A stretch of 64,000 bases of DNA from assembly GCF_014131695.1 (NCBI RefSeq), contig NZ_CP036346.1, positions 1,860,001 to 1,924,000 on the forward strand, in the 5' to 3' direction. This DNA is from Thomasclavelia ramosa DSM 1402. GTDB taxonomy: Bacteria > Bacillota_I > Bacilli_A > Erysipelotrichales > Coprobacillaceae. Below the pieces are notes generated by a model. It saw only the letters and a program-made list of their open reading frames with translations, was not told the DNA's origin and made no database searches. Below, piece after piece: positions 43,684 to 55,971 of the stretch. The position numbers and the translations under genes were made by a program. Every line of letters begins with the position of its first letter. Position 1 is the first letter of the stretch.

Positions 43684-44658
43684 TTAATTCAATCCTTCTT
43701 TCATTTTTTCCACAACGTCACTAGAAACCATTTCAAAAGCTAAGTTAATTGCATTTTCAAAAGCAATTGCATCACTTGAACCATGGGCTTTAATAACCGG
43801 TTTAACAAAACCCATCATTAAAGCACCACCTGCTGCCTTAGTATCAAATTTAGTCAATAACTGTTTTAAAGCCGGCTTAGCAAGAACCGCTCCTGCCTTG
43901 GTTCTAGTTGATGACATAAAACCATCTTTTAAACTTTTAACCAGCACTTTTGCAACACCTTCAATTGTCTTTAATGCTACATTACCTGTAAAGCCATCCG
44001 TTACGACAACATCAACTTCACCATCCAAAATCTCTTTACCTTCAATATTACCAACAAAATTAATTTCTTGCATATCTTCTAACAATTTATATGTTTCTTG
44101 ATGAATCTCATCACCTTTATGATGTTCACTTCCAATATTTAATAAAGCAATTTTAGGGTTGGTAATTTTTAAAACATTTTTAGCATAAGCGTTACCCATG
44201 ATTGCAAATGATTTCAACTGTTCAGCTGTATTTTCTGAATTTGCCCCAACGTCAAGCATTGCTACTTTATTATCACTGTAAGTAGGCATCATTGCCATTA
44301 AACAAGATTTTTCAACACCTTCAATACGTTTTAAAAATAACATTGCACTTGCATAATAGGCACCAGTATTTCCACAAGATAAGACTGCATCAACTTCGCC
44401 CTTACGAGCCAGCATCATTGTTTTAACCATACTTGATTCCTTTTTACGACGAATGGCTAAAATATTTTCTGTCATTTCCAGAACTTCTCGCGCATCGATC
44501 AAAGTCACTTGATCATATGGTTTTAATGCTTCTAATTCCTCAATCTTTCCCACAACATATAATTCATCTGTTTTATTTTTCTCTAAAAATGATAGACATG
44601 CTTCCACAACTATTCTGCTTCCTAAATCACCACTCATGGCATCAATTCCTAATTTCAT
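43684..44658 (-). CDS. plsX: Phosphate acyltransferase PlsX
   Basis: Makes acyl-phosphate from acyl-ACP, the entry to phospholipid synthesis with PlsY. N-terminal GIDAMSGDLGSRIVVEA, VLSCGNTGAYYASAMLFLKRI near 100 and VVVTDGFTGNVALKTIEG near 215. 324 residues. Sits between recG and rnc. Confidence 0.95.
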   Translation of the reverse strand: MKLGIDAMSGDLGSRIVVEACLSFLEKNKTDELYVVGKIEELEALKPYDQVTLIDAREVLEMTENILAIRRKKESSMVKTMMLARKGEVDAVLSCGNTGAYYASAMLFLKRIEGVEKSCLMAMMPTYSDNKVAMLDVGANSENTAEQLKSFAIMGNAYAKNVLKITNPKIALLNIGSEHHKGDEIHQETYKLLEDMQEINFVGNIEGKEILDGEVDVVVTDGFTGNVALKTIEGVAKVLVKSLKDGFMSSTRTKAGAVLAKPALKQLLTKFDTKAAGGALMMGFVKPVIKAHGSSDAIAFENAINLAFEMVSSDVVEKMKEGLN

Positions 44659-44695
44659 CTACTTCACCTCATATTAGTCATAATTATAACATAAA

Positions 44696-46714
44696 TTAAT
44701 CAATATATTTATTATTGTTGATTAATTGTTCTTCGATTTCTTTTATTAATTTTAAATATATTAAATCATTAGATTTGCTTTCAAGCAGTTCTAATGCATC
44801 CTTTCTAGAAATTTCTAAAATATTGGCATCTTCGAAAATATTTCCAACACTAAACACCGGTAATCCACTTTGTTGATTTCCAAGTATATCCCCCGGTCCG
44901 CGCAATTTTAAATCATAGTAAGAAACTTCAAAACCATCATGACAATTTCTTAAAAATTCTAAACGTTCCCATGCCTCTTGACTTGAAGAATTACTTAATA
45001 AAAAACAATATCCCTGCTGATCACTACGACCAACACGACCACGCAGCTGATGAATCTGACTCAATCCAAATCGCTCAGCATTGTAAATAACAATCCAATT
45101 TGCATTACTTACATCTACCCCAACCTCAATTACAGTTGTTGAAACTAAGATTTGAATCTCATTAGCTTTAAATGCTGCCATGATCTGATCCTTTGTTTCA
45201 TCGTCCATTTTACCATGAAGCAGACCAATTTGATACTGTTCTTTAAAATAGGCCTTCATCCCATTATATATTCCCGTAGCATCCCTGCTATCGATAGCTT
45301 CACTTTCTTCAACCAGAGGGCAGACAACATAACATTGTCCTCCACTTGCTAAATACTCTTTCAAACGGTTTAAAATAGGTTTCATACTATGTGTCTTAAA
45401 AACTTCTGTAATTACTGGTTTTCTTCCACTTGGCATCGTTTTAATAGTTGATACATCCATATCCCCATATATACTTATGGCCAGTGTTCGAGGAATCGGA
45501 GTTGCTGACATAACCATAAAATCTACTTGTTTACCTTTTTCTTTTAGTGCTTTACGTTGATTTACTCCAAAACGATGTTGTTCATCTGTAATAACTAAAC
45601 CAAGTTTTTGATAAATTACTTTTTCTTGAAATAACGCATGTGTTCCAACCACAATATCAATAGTCCCGTTTTCTAAATCATTATAGATTCTTTGTTTTTC
45701 TTTATTTGATAAATGTCCTGTTAACAAAGCAATATTGATATCTATTTTTTTAAATAATTTGATTAATGAACGATAATGCTGAGTAGCTAATATTTCTGTT
45801 GGCGCCATCATTGCTCCTTGATATCCAGCTAAATAATTTGCATATAAACCAATTGCTCCAACCACTGTTTTACCACTTCCAACGTCTCCTTGAACAAAGC
45901 GATACATCATTGTTTCTTTTTGTAAATCATTAATTACTTCCAACGCTGCTTGTTCTTGATCAAAAGTCAATTCAAAAGGCAATTGGGCAATAAACTCATC
46001 TAGAGTTTGGCGATTAAATTGCTTTTTTATTCCCAAATTATCTTTCCTAGATAATTTAATGTATTGCATAGTTAATTGAAAACGTAAAAATTCCTCATAT
46101 TTTAGATAACGTAACGCCTCTTTTACATCACCATTATTACTAGGAAAATGAATTAAATTCAATGCTAATTCTTTATGGATTAAATGATGTTTAATTAATA
46201 AATTAGTAGGAACCTCGTCTTGAATATGACCATGATAAAAATTTAATGCCTTTTTTACATAACCTTGAAAAGATTTTTGAGTAATTCCTTCTTTTAATGA
46301 GTATATTGGTGTAATCCCACTGATTTCATCAAGTGGTTTTAATCGTAAATCACTAGCAGTGATACTTTTTGTTTTACTATTATATTTACCAATAATGGTC
46401 AAAGGCATTTCTTTAGTCATATTTTTTTTCAAAAAATGACGATTAAATAAAGTTACTTTATAAACCTCCTGCTTATATAATATTTGAAAAGATAATCTAG
46501 ATAAGCGCCCCTTATAAAATATTTTAGGCTCATCAATTAAAACACCTTCAATAATAACTTTTTCGTTATCTATTAAAGGTGTTTCTTCAATCGATTCATA
46601 ACGATAAGGGAAATGTAAAACAAGATCGCGAACTGAATAGATATTCATATTATTTAATAATTCAATACGATTTGTATTTATTTTTAATTGTTGTAACGGT
46701 ATTTGTTTAGTCAT
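44696..46714 (-). CDS. recG: ATP-dependent DNA helicase RecG
   Basis: Branch-migration helicase for stalled forks and Holliday junctions. N-terminal wedge/OB domain, then Walker A VQGDVGSGKTVVG near residue 275, DEQHRFG (DExH) near 375, SATPIPRTL near 400, and C-terminal helicase motifs including QLRGRVGRSDQQGYC near 580. 672 residues, normal. Leads the recG-plsX-rnc set. Confidence 0.95.
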   Translation of the reverse strand: MTKQIPLQQLKINTNRIELLNNMNIYSVRDLVLHFPYRYESIEETPLIDNEKVIIEGVLIDEPKIFYKGRLSRLSFQILYKQEVYKVTLFNRHFLKKNMTKEMPLTIIGKYNSKTKSITASDLRLKPLDEISGITPIYSLKEGITQKSFQGYVKKALNFYHGHIQDEVPTNLLIKHHLIHKELALNLIHFPSNNGDVKEALRYLKYEEFLRFQLTMQYIKLSRKDNLGIKKQFNRQTLDEFIAQLPFELTFDQEQAALEVINDLQKETMMYRFVQGDVGSGKTVVGAIGLYANYLAGYQGAMMAPTEILATQHYRSLIKLFKKIDINIALLTGHLSNKEKQRIYNDLENGTIDIVVGTHALFQEKVIYQKLGLVITDEQHRFGVNQRKALKEKGKQVDFMVMSATPIPRTLAISIYGDMDVSTIKTMPSGRKPVITEVFKTHSMKPILNRLKEYLASGGQCYVVCPLVEESEAIDSRDATGIYNGMKAYFKEQYQIGLLHGKMDDETKDQIMAAFKANEIQILVSTTVIEVGVDVSNANWIVIYNAERFGLSQIHQLRGRVGRSDQQGYCFLLSNSSSQEAWERLEFLRNCHDGFEVSYYDLKLRGPGDILGNQQSGLPVFSVGNIFEDANILEISRKDALELLESKSNDLIYLKLIKEIEEQLINNNKYID

Positions 46715-46761
46715 ATTATCACCACGAACATTGTATATTATTTAAACAAAAATATCTACTA

Positions 46762-47673
46762 TTATACAAAAAGCATTAATAAAACAACTAAGACTCCAAT
46801 CCCAATTAAAATTGATAAAGAATTGGCTACAGCAGCTACTTCTCCTTCATATTTACACTGTCTTGTAAAGACTGCAGATACTGTACTGATCGGTGCAGCT
46901 AAAGCAATAATTAAAATCTTTTTAGCAAGCAGCGGCAATGGTAATAAGAAGAAGCACAAAGCCATTAATAACATATTTCCTAAAAGACGGTATGATAAAA
47001 TAGAGATTAAATCCTTGAAGTCATCATGCGAAATTTTAATTTCTAATAACAGTCCAATCATCAGCATTGCTAAAAAACCATTTCCAGCGCCAATAAAATC
47101 AGTGATTGATAAAATTGGAGCTGGTATTTTTATTTTAAATAATGCTAAAAAGAAAATAACAATATATACATCAAAAGGAATTGATGAAAATAATTTTTTT
47201 ATTACATTGCTTACGGATAACTTCTGTTCACTACTAACAACACTTGAAGCAATCGCAAAGGTTCCCCCTAATCCCATTAACGCATTTCCAACATCAAACA
47301 TACATAAATAAGCTACACCCATTCCTGGGAAAAAAGCTTGAACAAACGGTAAAACAAAATTACCAATATTGTAGCCCGAACAATTGATCATATACGCTGC
47401 TCTTGTTGGTGCCGATTTCCCGTTACTAACAAAATACCCAATTGCAACCATTAAAACGTTTAAAATAATCCCCATTAAAATTAAAACAATCATAGCACCA
47501 TTGATCGTAATTCCATTAGCATTAGAAAAAAGTGCACATGGCAATGTAACATTCATAATAATTGTTGCCAAAGTATAACCGTCTTCCTTTTTTAATATTC
47601 TAAATTGTTTTAATAAAAAACCGATAACTATTACAATTACAAAACCTAAAGCCTTTATTAACACATCAAACAT
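46762..47673 (-). CDS. AEC-family transporter
   Basis: Auxin-efflux-carrier-type membrane protein of about 303 residues with ten hydrophobic segments in two halves (FLLKQFRILKKEDG near residue 20 and AAPISTVSAVFTRQCKYEGEVAA near 265 are typical). Start at ATG 47673, six bases after AAGGGGA; the frame extends ten codons upstream without an RBS. AEC proteins carry organic acids such as malate; substrate unknown here. Confidence 0.82.
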   Translation of the reverse strand: MFDVLIKALGFVIVIVIGFLLKQFRILKKEDGYTLATIIMNVTLPCALFSNANGITINGAMIVLILMGIILNVLMVAIGYFVSNGKSAPTRAAYMINCSGYNIGNFVLPFVQAFFPGMGVAYLCMFDVGNALMGLGGTFAIASSVVSSEQKLSVSNVIKKLFSSIPFDVYIVIFFLALFKIKIPAPILSITDFIGAGNGFLAMLMIGLLLEIKISHDDFKDLISILSYRLLGNMLLMALCFFLLPLPLLAKKILIIALAAPISTVSAVFTRQCKYEGEVAAVANSLSILIGIGVLVVLLMLFV

Positions 47674-47747
47674 ATTTATTCCCCTTTTTATATGATAAGA
47701 CAATCATAACTACTTTTTAAACTTTTTTTATTCTTTTTTCAAAATAT

Positions 47748-47782
47748 AAAAAAATAAGTTATTCAATCGAATAACTTATTTA
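47748..47782 (-). terminator. Terminator of the PTS IIB gene
   Basis: Stem of 12 bp AATAAGTTATTC / GAATAACTTATT, AATC loop, A/T-rich tail on the minus strand; the gene stop lies in the 3' side. Confidence 0.8.
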
Positions 47783-48081
47783 TTGATCATTTCAATTGCT
47801 TGTTCTAAAACAGCTTGCCCATCCATTTTAGAAAAGTTAACACCATCAATTGAAGCAACCGGAATAGAACTATTAACGATACCTTTAACCTTTTCAAGAT
47901 CTCCAGCATTTTGAGGAGCAACTAAAATACAATCAGCATCAGCCCAAGATAAGTCGATTGCGCTTTCAGCAACTGCCCAAATCATCACATCTATGTTCTT
48001 TTCTTTTGCATCTTTTTTCATTGCATTTACAAGCATACTAGTAGTTAAACCAGATGCACAGCATAGCAAAATTTTATACAT
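47776..48081 (-). CDS. Stand-alone PTS EIIB component, lactose/cellobiose type
   Basis: 101-residue phosphocarrier. The phosphorylated Cys and its P-loop are LLCCASGLTTSMLVNAM near residues 6-20; DCILVAPQNAGDLEKVKGI follows. Start at ATG 48081 (GGAGG seven bases before); the frame extends nine codons upstream. No IIC or IIA partner is adjacent: the neighbouring PTS gene is of the glucose type and broken. It may serve a distant permease or be a remnant of a lost operon. Confidence 0.85.
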   Translation of the reverse strand: MYKILLCCASGLTTSMLVNAMKKDAKEKNIDVMIWAVAESAIDLSWADADCILVAPQNAGDLEKVKGIVNSSIPVASIDGVNFSKMDGQAVLEQAIEMINK

Positions 48082-48231
48082 AAATATACCTCCATAAACA
48101 TTTATCATTTACATATGAAACGATTTTATCACAATGAAATTAAAATTACTACAATTTTCAGAATTTAAAAATAAATTTTGACATAAAACGATTCACTGTT
48201 TATTTTATGAAAAAATATAGTAAAATATCCC

Positions 48232-49062
48232 CTATTTTAGTTCAATTGATAAAATTCTTTCTAAATGTAAAGCTAAATAACCAATTTCTGATTGTGGAAT
48301 CTCTTTTTTCATTACCTTTGATAAACGAATACAAATTTCTTTAGAACGTTCATATGCAAAAGGAAATCTTTCTTGGGTAAAATCACTAATATCCATTTGT
48401 AATTTTTCTTCAGTATTAAGACGTAATAATAAATATTTAATGTGATTCATCAGTCGAATATAAGAGATTGAATTACGATCAATTCCAATATTCAATTCTT
48501 TTCGTAATTTATCAATACTCTCATGAATTATTTCCATTGCCTGCATCGATTCGCCAACATGATCAGTACTAATGGCTGAATGAACATGTAATGTTATATA
48601 ACCAACTTCATCTTCAGTTATTTCGAAACCAGTAATTGAATTGATTAATTGTTTACCTTTTAATGCCACCTTATATTCTTCTGGAAATAGTAATTCAATA
48701 TCTTTGGTAAACGGATTAGACATATTAACATTTTCTTGGATTCTTTTAATTGCAAAATCAATATGATCGGCTAACGGCAATAAAATCTTTGTATCTACGT
48801 GATCAAATTGTTCTTGAGCAAATCTAATTATATCGGATGCGATTTCAATAAAAACGGGATCAACATTCCTGATAATCTCGTGTGGCAACCTTTTTTCCTG
48901 TTCTTTTGTTTCCATCTTATACTTTTTAACTCCATCACTTGGAATATAAATATCGTTTATCTTTTTACCAAAACCAATACCCTTACCTAAAAAAATAACT
49001 TCCTGATTATCTTTACTTGCTAAAATACTATTATTATTTAACACTTTTTCTATTCGATACAT
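48232..49062 (-). CDS. LicT/BglG-type transcription antiterminator
   Basis: 276 residues: N-terminal RNA-binding CAT domain (about 1-55, MYRIEKVLNNNSILAS and FLGKGIGFGKK), then two PRD domains with the regulatory histidines (HVHSAISTDHVGES near 180 region and the H of GYLALHLERIL near 265; LADHIDFAIKRI near 100). Such proteins bind RAT hairpins in leaders of PTS/glycosidase operons when the sugar PTS is active. Lies directly downstream of the decayed EIICB gene, so its usual partner seems dead. I found no convincing RAT nearby. Confidence 0.9.
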   Translation of the reverse strand: MYRIEKVLNNNSILASKDNQEVIFLGKGIGFGKKINDIYIPSDGVKKYKMETKEQEKRLPHEIIRNVDPVFIEIASDIIRFAQEQFDHVDTKILLPLADHIDFAIKRIQENVNMSNPFTKDIELLFPEEYKVALKGKQLINSITGFEITEDEVGYITLHVHSAISTDHVGESMQAMEIIHESIDKLRKELNIGIDRNSISYIRLMNHIKYLLLRLNTEEKLQMDISDFTQERFPFAYERSKEICIRLSKVMKKEIPQSEIGYLALHLERILSIELK

Positions 49063-49181
49063 GATTATCCCTTCCCATCTTATCCGTTTTCCTTAAGCAG
49101 CAAAATCATTTTATGTTTCACATGTTTATCACCATTATAAACTTACTATAATCTAACTTGATTTATATTACTCTTACCTAA

Positions 49182-50767
49182 TTAAACCTTATTTAGCTTT
49201 TCTAAATATTCTTCTAATTTCATTTTTAGGTTTGATGCCTTAGGCCAAAGACCAGCTGGATATTTAATTCCCGATAAATAATTCCTATAACACCTGATTT
49301 CTTTAGTATATTTTCATCTATCTTTGCAAGATCATTAACAAACCTATTATTTCAACTATCCAAATATTTAAAGTTATTCTTTCCACCCAGTCCTTTTACA
49401 ATATAATAAAATTGCTGATTAAAACCATCTATAACTTTACTGGCTGTTAAAACATCAAAATTTTTCTCATCTTGCTGCAATAGCAACTTACCGTTATTAC
49501 TACGTCCCAATGTTTTTAAGTTATATTTTAGAATTAAATATTTAAAACTACTATAATATAAAAGAAAATAAATAATCCCCACTGGAATTATTAGCAGCCA
49601 ATTTGTTTTGGCGTTCCCCTGCAATATCCCGAATATAATTAAATCAAGTTAATCCTACTGTAATATTCAAAATATGTGCAGCAAGATAAGCACTTTCCGC
49701 CAAAATACTTGCATCCCAAATAACATTGGTGCCATAAAAATAAAAGAAAATTCAATCGATTCTGTGATTCCTGTTAATATACACATTAATGCCGCAGTCA
49801 GCAATATTCTACATACCAACTTTTTTATTGTGAATCGGCACATTGATATATCGCTAGAGCCACATCAGGTAGTCCAAATATCATAAATATAAACCCTCCT
49901 GAAAAATAGCGCGTAGCTGCTACACTAAAATAGAGTATGTTAGGATCAGCTAGTTGGGCAAAGAAAATATTCTGTCCACCTTGAACTAATAAACCATCAA
50001 TAAGCATACTCCCGCCTACTGCAGTTTGCCAAAATGGTAGACAAAATACATGATGCAGTCCAAAGGGAACTAATAAACGCTTTATTACACCAAAAATAAA
50101 AGTCCCTAAATATCCAGTTTCATTTACCAAACTTCCCAGTGTATAAATAATACTTTAAATCTGCGGTCAAATCACATACATTATAATTCCCATAATAATA
50201 AAAATCGAAAGAATCGGTGTGAATTTTAATTTTTCAATACAGGATACACATTTAGAAAGCTTAGTTCGGTAAAAAAATGATTATGCAAGTACGCTACCGT
50301 CGTTCCAACAACTATTCCGCCAAAAATTTCCATTTCTAAAGTCGGAATTACGCATATTACCGTAATCGTACCCTTTAAAACATTATTACTATCGAATTAT
50401 CAGCTAAGATTTGACCGTTAATTACCAATAACACATTAATTAATGCATACATTACAAAGAAAGCAATCACCGACGATAAAACCGTAACTGCTCTTTCTCT
50501 TTTTGCCATTCCCAAAGCCATTCCAGCTGCAAAAATAAAAGATAGATTATCAATGATTCCTAAACCCGCTTTTTTCATTATAACAAGTAGAGCATTTATT
50601 ATCGTCACCTCGCCTAAAATCTTCTACAAATTATATGAAGTGATCATTGTTTCATTTGCAAAAGCAATTGCTAATCCGAACACCGATCTCGTAACTGGTA
50701 GAACTGCTATTGATAACATAAAACTTCGTTCGATTCTTTGTAACAGCGCAAAAATTCGCTCTTTCAT
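49182..50767 (-). pseudogene. Decayed PTS glucose-type EIICB
   Basis: A glucose/N-acetylglucosamine-type PTS permease broken in several places. It begins with a good start (GGAGG five bases before ATG 50767) coding KERIFALLQRIERSFMLSI and SVFGLAIAFANETMITSYNL, then a TAG stop; the frame resumes with KAGLGIIDNLSFIFAAGMALGMAK (50375-50608), then another frame with FGLHHVFCLPFWQTAVGG (49825-50130), and LGGKNNF of the EIIB part (49352-49624). The end has SNLKMKLEEYLEKL, the usual EIIB C-terminus. The EIIB Cys region is lost. At least one stop and two frameshifts: not functional. Confidence 0.88.
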
Positions 50768-50802
50768 TCTTTCCTCCGAATCCAACGAAATCCACTTTCT
50801 CT

Positions 50803-50831
50803 ATGGTATCATTGAAAGTGCTTTCGGTCAA
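50803..50831 (-). promoter_or_regulatory. Promoter with cre-like site before the dead EIICB gene
   Basis: TTGACC (50826-50831), 17-base spacer, TACCAT (50803-50808). The plus-strand sequence TGAAAGTGCTTTCG at 50813-50826 matches the CcpA cre palindrome TGAAAGCGCTTTCA at 12 of 14 positions and fills the spacer. So catabolite control is kept although the gene is broken. Confidence 0.65.
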
Positions 50832-50867
50832 TAAATTGTATTGAATCAAAAACATTTTTTACATTCT

Positions 50868-50897
50868 AAAAACACACGAATCTAATCGTGTGTTTTT
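50868..50897 (-). terminator. Terminator of the GH63 gene
   Basis: Stem AAACACACGA / TCGTGTGTTT, six-base loop, A/T runs on both sides, downstream of the GH63 stop. Confidence 0.85.
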
Positions 50898-50909
50898 ATC
50901 CTCACAGCA

Positions 50910-53690
<2,781 letters not shown>

Positions 53691-53730
53691 CTATAGGATA
53701 AAGATGAACGCGCGCTTTTTCATCAAAAAA

Positions 53731-53802
53731 GGCATCAACATATACTAAAAAAATATATAAAGATAAAAAATATCTTAATATAAATCTAGTATAGTTGATG
53801 CC
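53731..53802 (-). promoter_or_regulatory. Long hairpin with T run in the GH63 leader
   Basis: 72 bases that fold into one long stem: GGCATCAAC / GTTGATGCC, then TATACTA / TAGTATA, and an inner AAGATA / TATCTT with five-base loop; a few mismatches. On the GH63 strand it is followed by TTTTTT, so it looks like an intrinsic terminator inside the leader, about 75 bases before the start. It could be a control point (antitermination) or protect the mRNA 5' end. Confidence 0.65.
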
Positions 53803-53843
53803 TGCATTACCAGTTACACACTATTTCAATTTTTACAAACTAA

Positions 53844-53872
53844 ATACTATCATTGTAAACGGTTACTGTCAA
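53844..53872 (-). promoter_or_regulatory. Promoter with cre-like site of the GH63 gene
   Basis: TTGACA (53867-53872), 17-base spacer, TAGTAT (53844-53849) on the minus strand. TGTAAACGGTTACT at 53854-53867 fits the cre consensus TGTAANCGNTNACA except the last base, and lies in the spacer. CcpA repression in the presence of glucose is expected. Confidence 0.72.
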
Positions 53873-53877
53873 CCCTT

Positions 53878-54567
53878 TTAGTGAAAATTGTTTTTATCCC
53901 AAAACATTTCCTTGTTTTTAAAATAATCATCACCTCGACAAAATATACTGCGTCCAACTATTTTGCCAAAACATTTGGCACTCTTTTTAGCAACTTCAAA
54001 ACTCATTGGTGCAAAATACTGTTCATCGATTCTTTCATCTGGGCAATAATCCAAGAGATTCCCCTCAAAATAAATATTGTCTTTAAAAATAGTAAGTAGA
54101 TCATCGGGTTTATAATAATATCCCGGGGCACTGAATTTAAAACCGATTTGGCTTAACACATGGATAACAAATTCAACACATGTATATGATTGATATGTAG
54201 CAAATCCCTTTGTTACTGGGTAAGTAAGAACCGAAAAAAGGTTATATAAATATTCTTCATTACCATACAACTCCCCAATAATCTCATTAGCTAATTTATA
54301 TTGTTCTAAACTAACCGGAATTTTTATAATTGCAACATCAACAAATGTTTCTTTTCTTAATGTATAGCGAGGAATTGTTTCAAGGACAATCCCGGCTAAA
54401 AATAATGAATTATGCTGTAGACGAGCAAATGAATATAACGCTTGAAGATTTTCATCTAATGCGATGGCACTATGATTATAGCGAATCCTTCCAACTTTTC
54501 TAATCATGTAACCAAATCTTGTTGGTGTTTTGGAAACCATTAAATATAAATTTTTTGTTTTATCCAT
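53878..54567 (-). CDS. NlpC/P60-like (YiiX-type) putative papain-fold protein
   Basis: 229 residues, no signal peptide. RYNHSAIALDENLQALYSFAR near residue 30 and YQSYTCVEFVIHVLSQIGF near 145 give the His and Cys order of permuted NlpC/P60 (YiiX/YebB-like) proteins: catalytic His first, Cys later. The Cys is C149 or close. Substrates of this permuted group are often lipid or peptide conjugates; function here is not known. Monocistronic. Confidence 0.65.
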   Translation of the reverse strand: MDKTKNLYLMVSKTPTRFGYMIRKVGRIRYNHSAIALDENLQALYSFARLQHNSLFLAGIVLETIPRYTLRKETFVDVAIIKIPVSLEQYKLANEIIGELYGNEEYLYNLFSVLTYPVTKGFATYQSYTCVEFVIHVLSQIGFKFSAPGYYYKPDDLLTIFKDNIYFEGNLLDYCPDERIDEQYFAPMSFEVAKKSAKCFGKIVGRSIFCRGDDYFKNKEMFWDKNNFH

Positions 54568-54650
54568 CGTTAGATTCCCTTCAATATTTTTTATCTTAAT
54601 ATTATAACCATACCATATATTTTAAATATCGACAAATTTTGTTCAATTTT

Positions 54651-54686
54651 AGAAAAAATACAAGTCCCGTTAAGGACTTGTATTTA
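54651..54686 (-). terminator. Terminator of ald
   Basis: 12-bp stem AAATACAAGTCC / GGACTTGTATTT, CGTTAA loop, T run on the minus strand. Confidence 0.88.
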
Positions 54687-55790
54687 AAGTAATTCTTCTA
54701 CTTCTTTATATTTACCATTAAGTGCTTGAGCTACCGGCTTACAAGTAAAATATCCTTTATAAGTATTTAATCCTTTCATAAATCCAGCGTCTTCTTTAAG
54801 CGCCTCTATACCTTTGTCGGCAAGTTTTAAAATATATGGTAAAGTTGCATTTGATAGAGCAATAGTTGAAGTTCTTGGTACTGCTCCAGGCATATTAGCC
54901 ACTGAATAATGTAATACTCCATGTTTTATAAAAACAGGATCATCATGAGTAGTGATATGATCACAAGTTTCAATACACCCACCTTGGTCAATTGCAACAT
55001 CGACAATCGCACTACCTTCTTTCATTGTTTTAACCATATCTTCGGTTACTAATTTAGGGGCTTTAGCTCCGGGAATTAATACCGCTCCAATTACTAGATC
55101 AGCTGTTTTTAGAGCTTGTCGCAAATTATATTCATTATTATAAATCGTATGAATAACCCCATTACTAATATCATCGATATATGCCATACGTTCTGCATTA
55201 ATATCAAAAACTCTTACGCTAGCACCTAACCCACAAGCGATTTTAGCAGCATTTAAACCGACTTTTCCACCACCGATAACCACAACTTTAGCCGGCATTA
55301 CTCCAGGTACGCCACCTAATAAAAGGCCACTGCCGCCATTTGCTTTTTGTAGCATGTTAGCCCCTATTTGGACTGCCATACGTCCAGCCACTTCACTCAT
55401 TGGGGTTAAAAGTGGCAAATTATGATTTAATTCAACGGTTTCATAAGCAATTGCAGTTGTTTTTGAATCAATCAATGCTTGTGCAAACGGTTGATCATTT
55501 GCAATATGTAAATAAGTAAATATCATTTGATCTTCGCGTAAATATTTGTATTCACTTTCTAGATATTCTTTTACCTTAACGATCAAATCTGCTTTAGCAA
55601 AAACTTCATCACAACTACAGATTATTGCTCCGGCTTCTTTATATTCATCGTCATTAAAACCACTGCCAGTTCCTGCCATTGTTTCAACATATACTTGATG
55701 TCCGGCCTTGCATAAGGCAAATACTCCAGCCGGCGTCATTGATACTCTATTCTCGTTATTTTTTATTTCTTTAGGAATTCCAATAATCAT
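54684..55790 (-). CDS. ald: Alanine dehydrogenase
   Basis: NAD-dependent interconversion of L-alanine and pyruvate plus ammonia. N-terminal [20 protein letters not shown] (pyruvate-binding Arg15), [14 protein letters not shown] (Lys75 region), [10 protein letters not shown] (His96), and the NAD fold [21 protein letters not shown] near 170. 368 residues. Alone on its transcript, divergence from no gene; LysR regulator lies upstream on the same strand. Confidence 0.95.
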   Translation of the reverse strand: MIIGIPKEIKNNENRVSMTPAGVFALCKAGHQVYVETMAGTGSGFNDDEYKEAGAIICSCDEVFAKADLIVKVKEYLESEYKYLREDQMIFTYLHIANDQPFAQALIDSKTTAIAYETVELNHNLPLLTPMSEVAGRMAVQIGANMLQKANGGSGLLLGGVPGVMPAKVVVIGGGKVGLNAAKIACGLGASVRVFDINAERMAYIDDISNGVIHTIYNNEYNLRQALKTADLVIGAVLIPGAKAPKLVTEDMVKTMKEGSAIVDVAIDQGGCIETCDHITTHDDPVFIKHGVLHYSVANMPGAVPRTSTIALSNATLPYILKLADKGIEALKEDAGFMKGLNTYKGYFTCKPVAQALNGKYKEVEELL

Positions 55791-55971
55791 ATTCTAATAC
55801 CTTCTTTCATTAATCTTACTATTTTCAAAATAAGTTTAGTACTATTATATCGCATCTTTAGCTATTAAACAAAATTTTTTTAATCTCTATTATCTTTTTC
55901 TTTATGAACTTAGTAAAAAGAAATTAATCAATGATAATTTAGACTAGTATCGTCAATCTCTTAATAATTTT

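Noticed and set aside
49063-49181. RAT antiterminator hairpin for the LicT-type protein
   Set aside because: No sequence in the leaders of the regulator, the dead EIICB or the GH63 gene fits the RAT consensus well enough.
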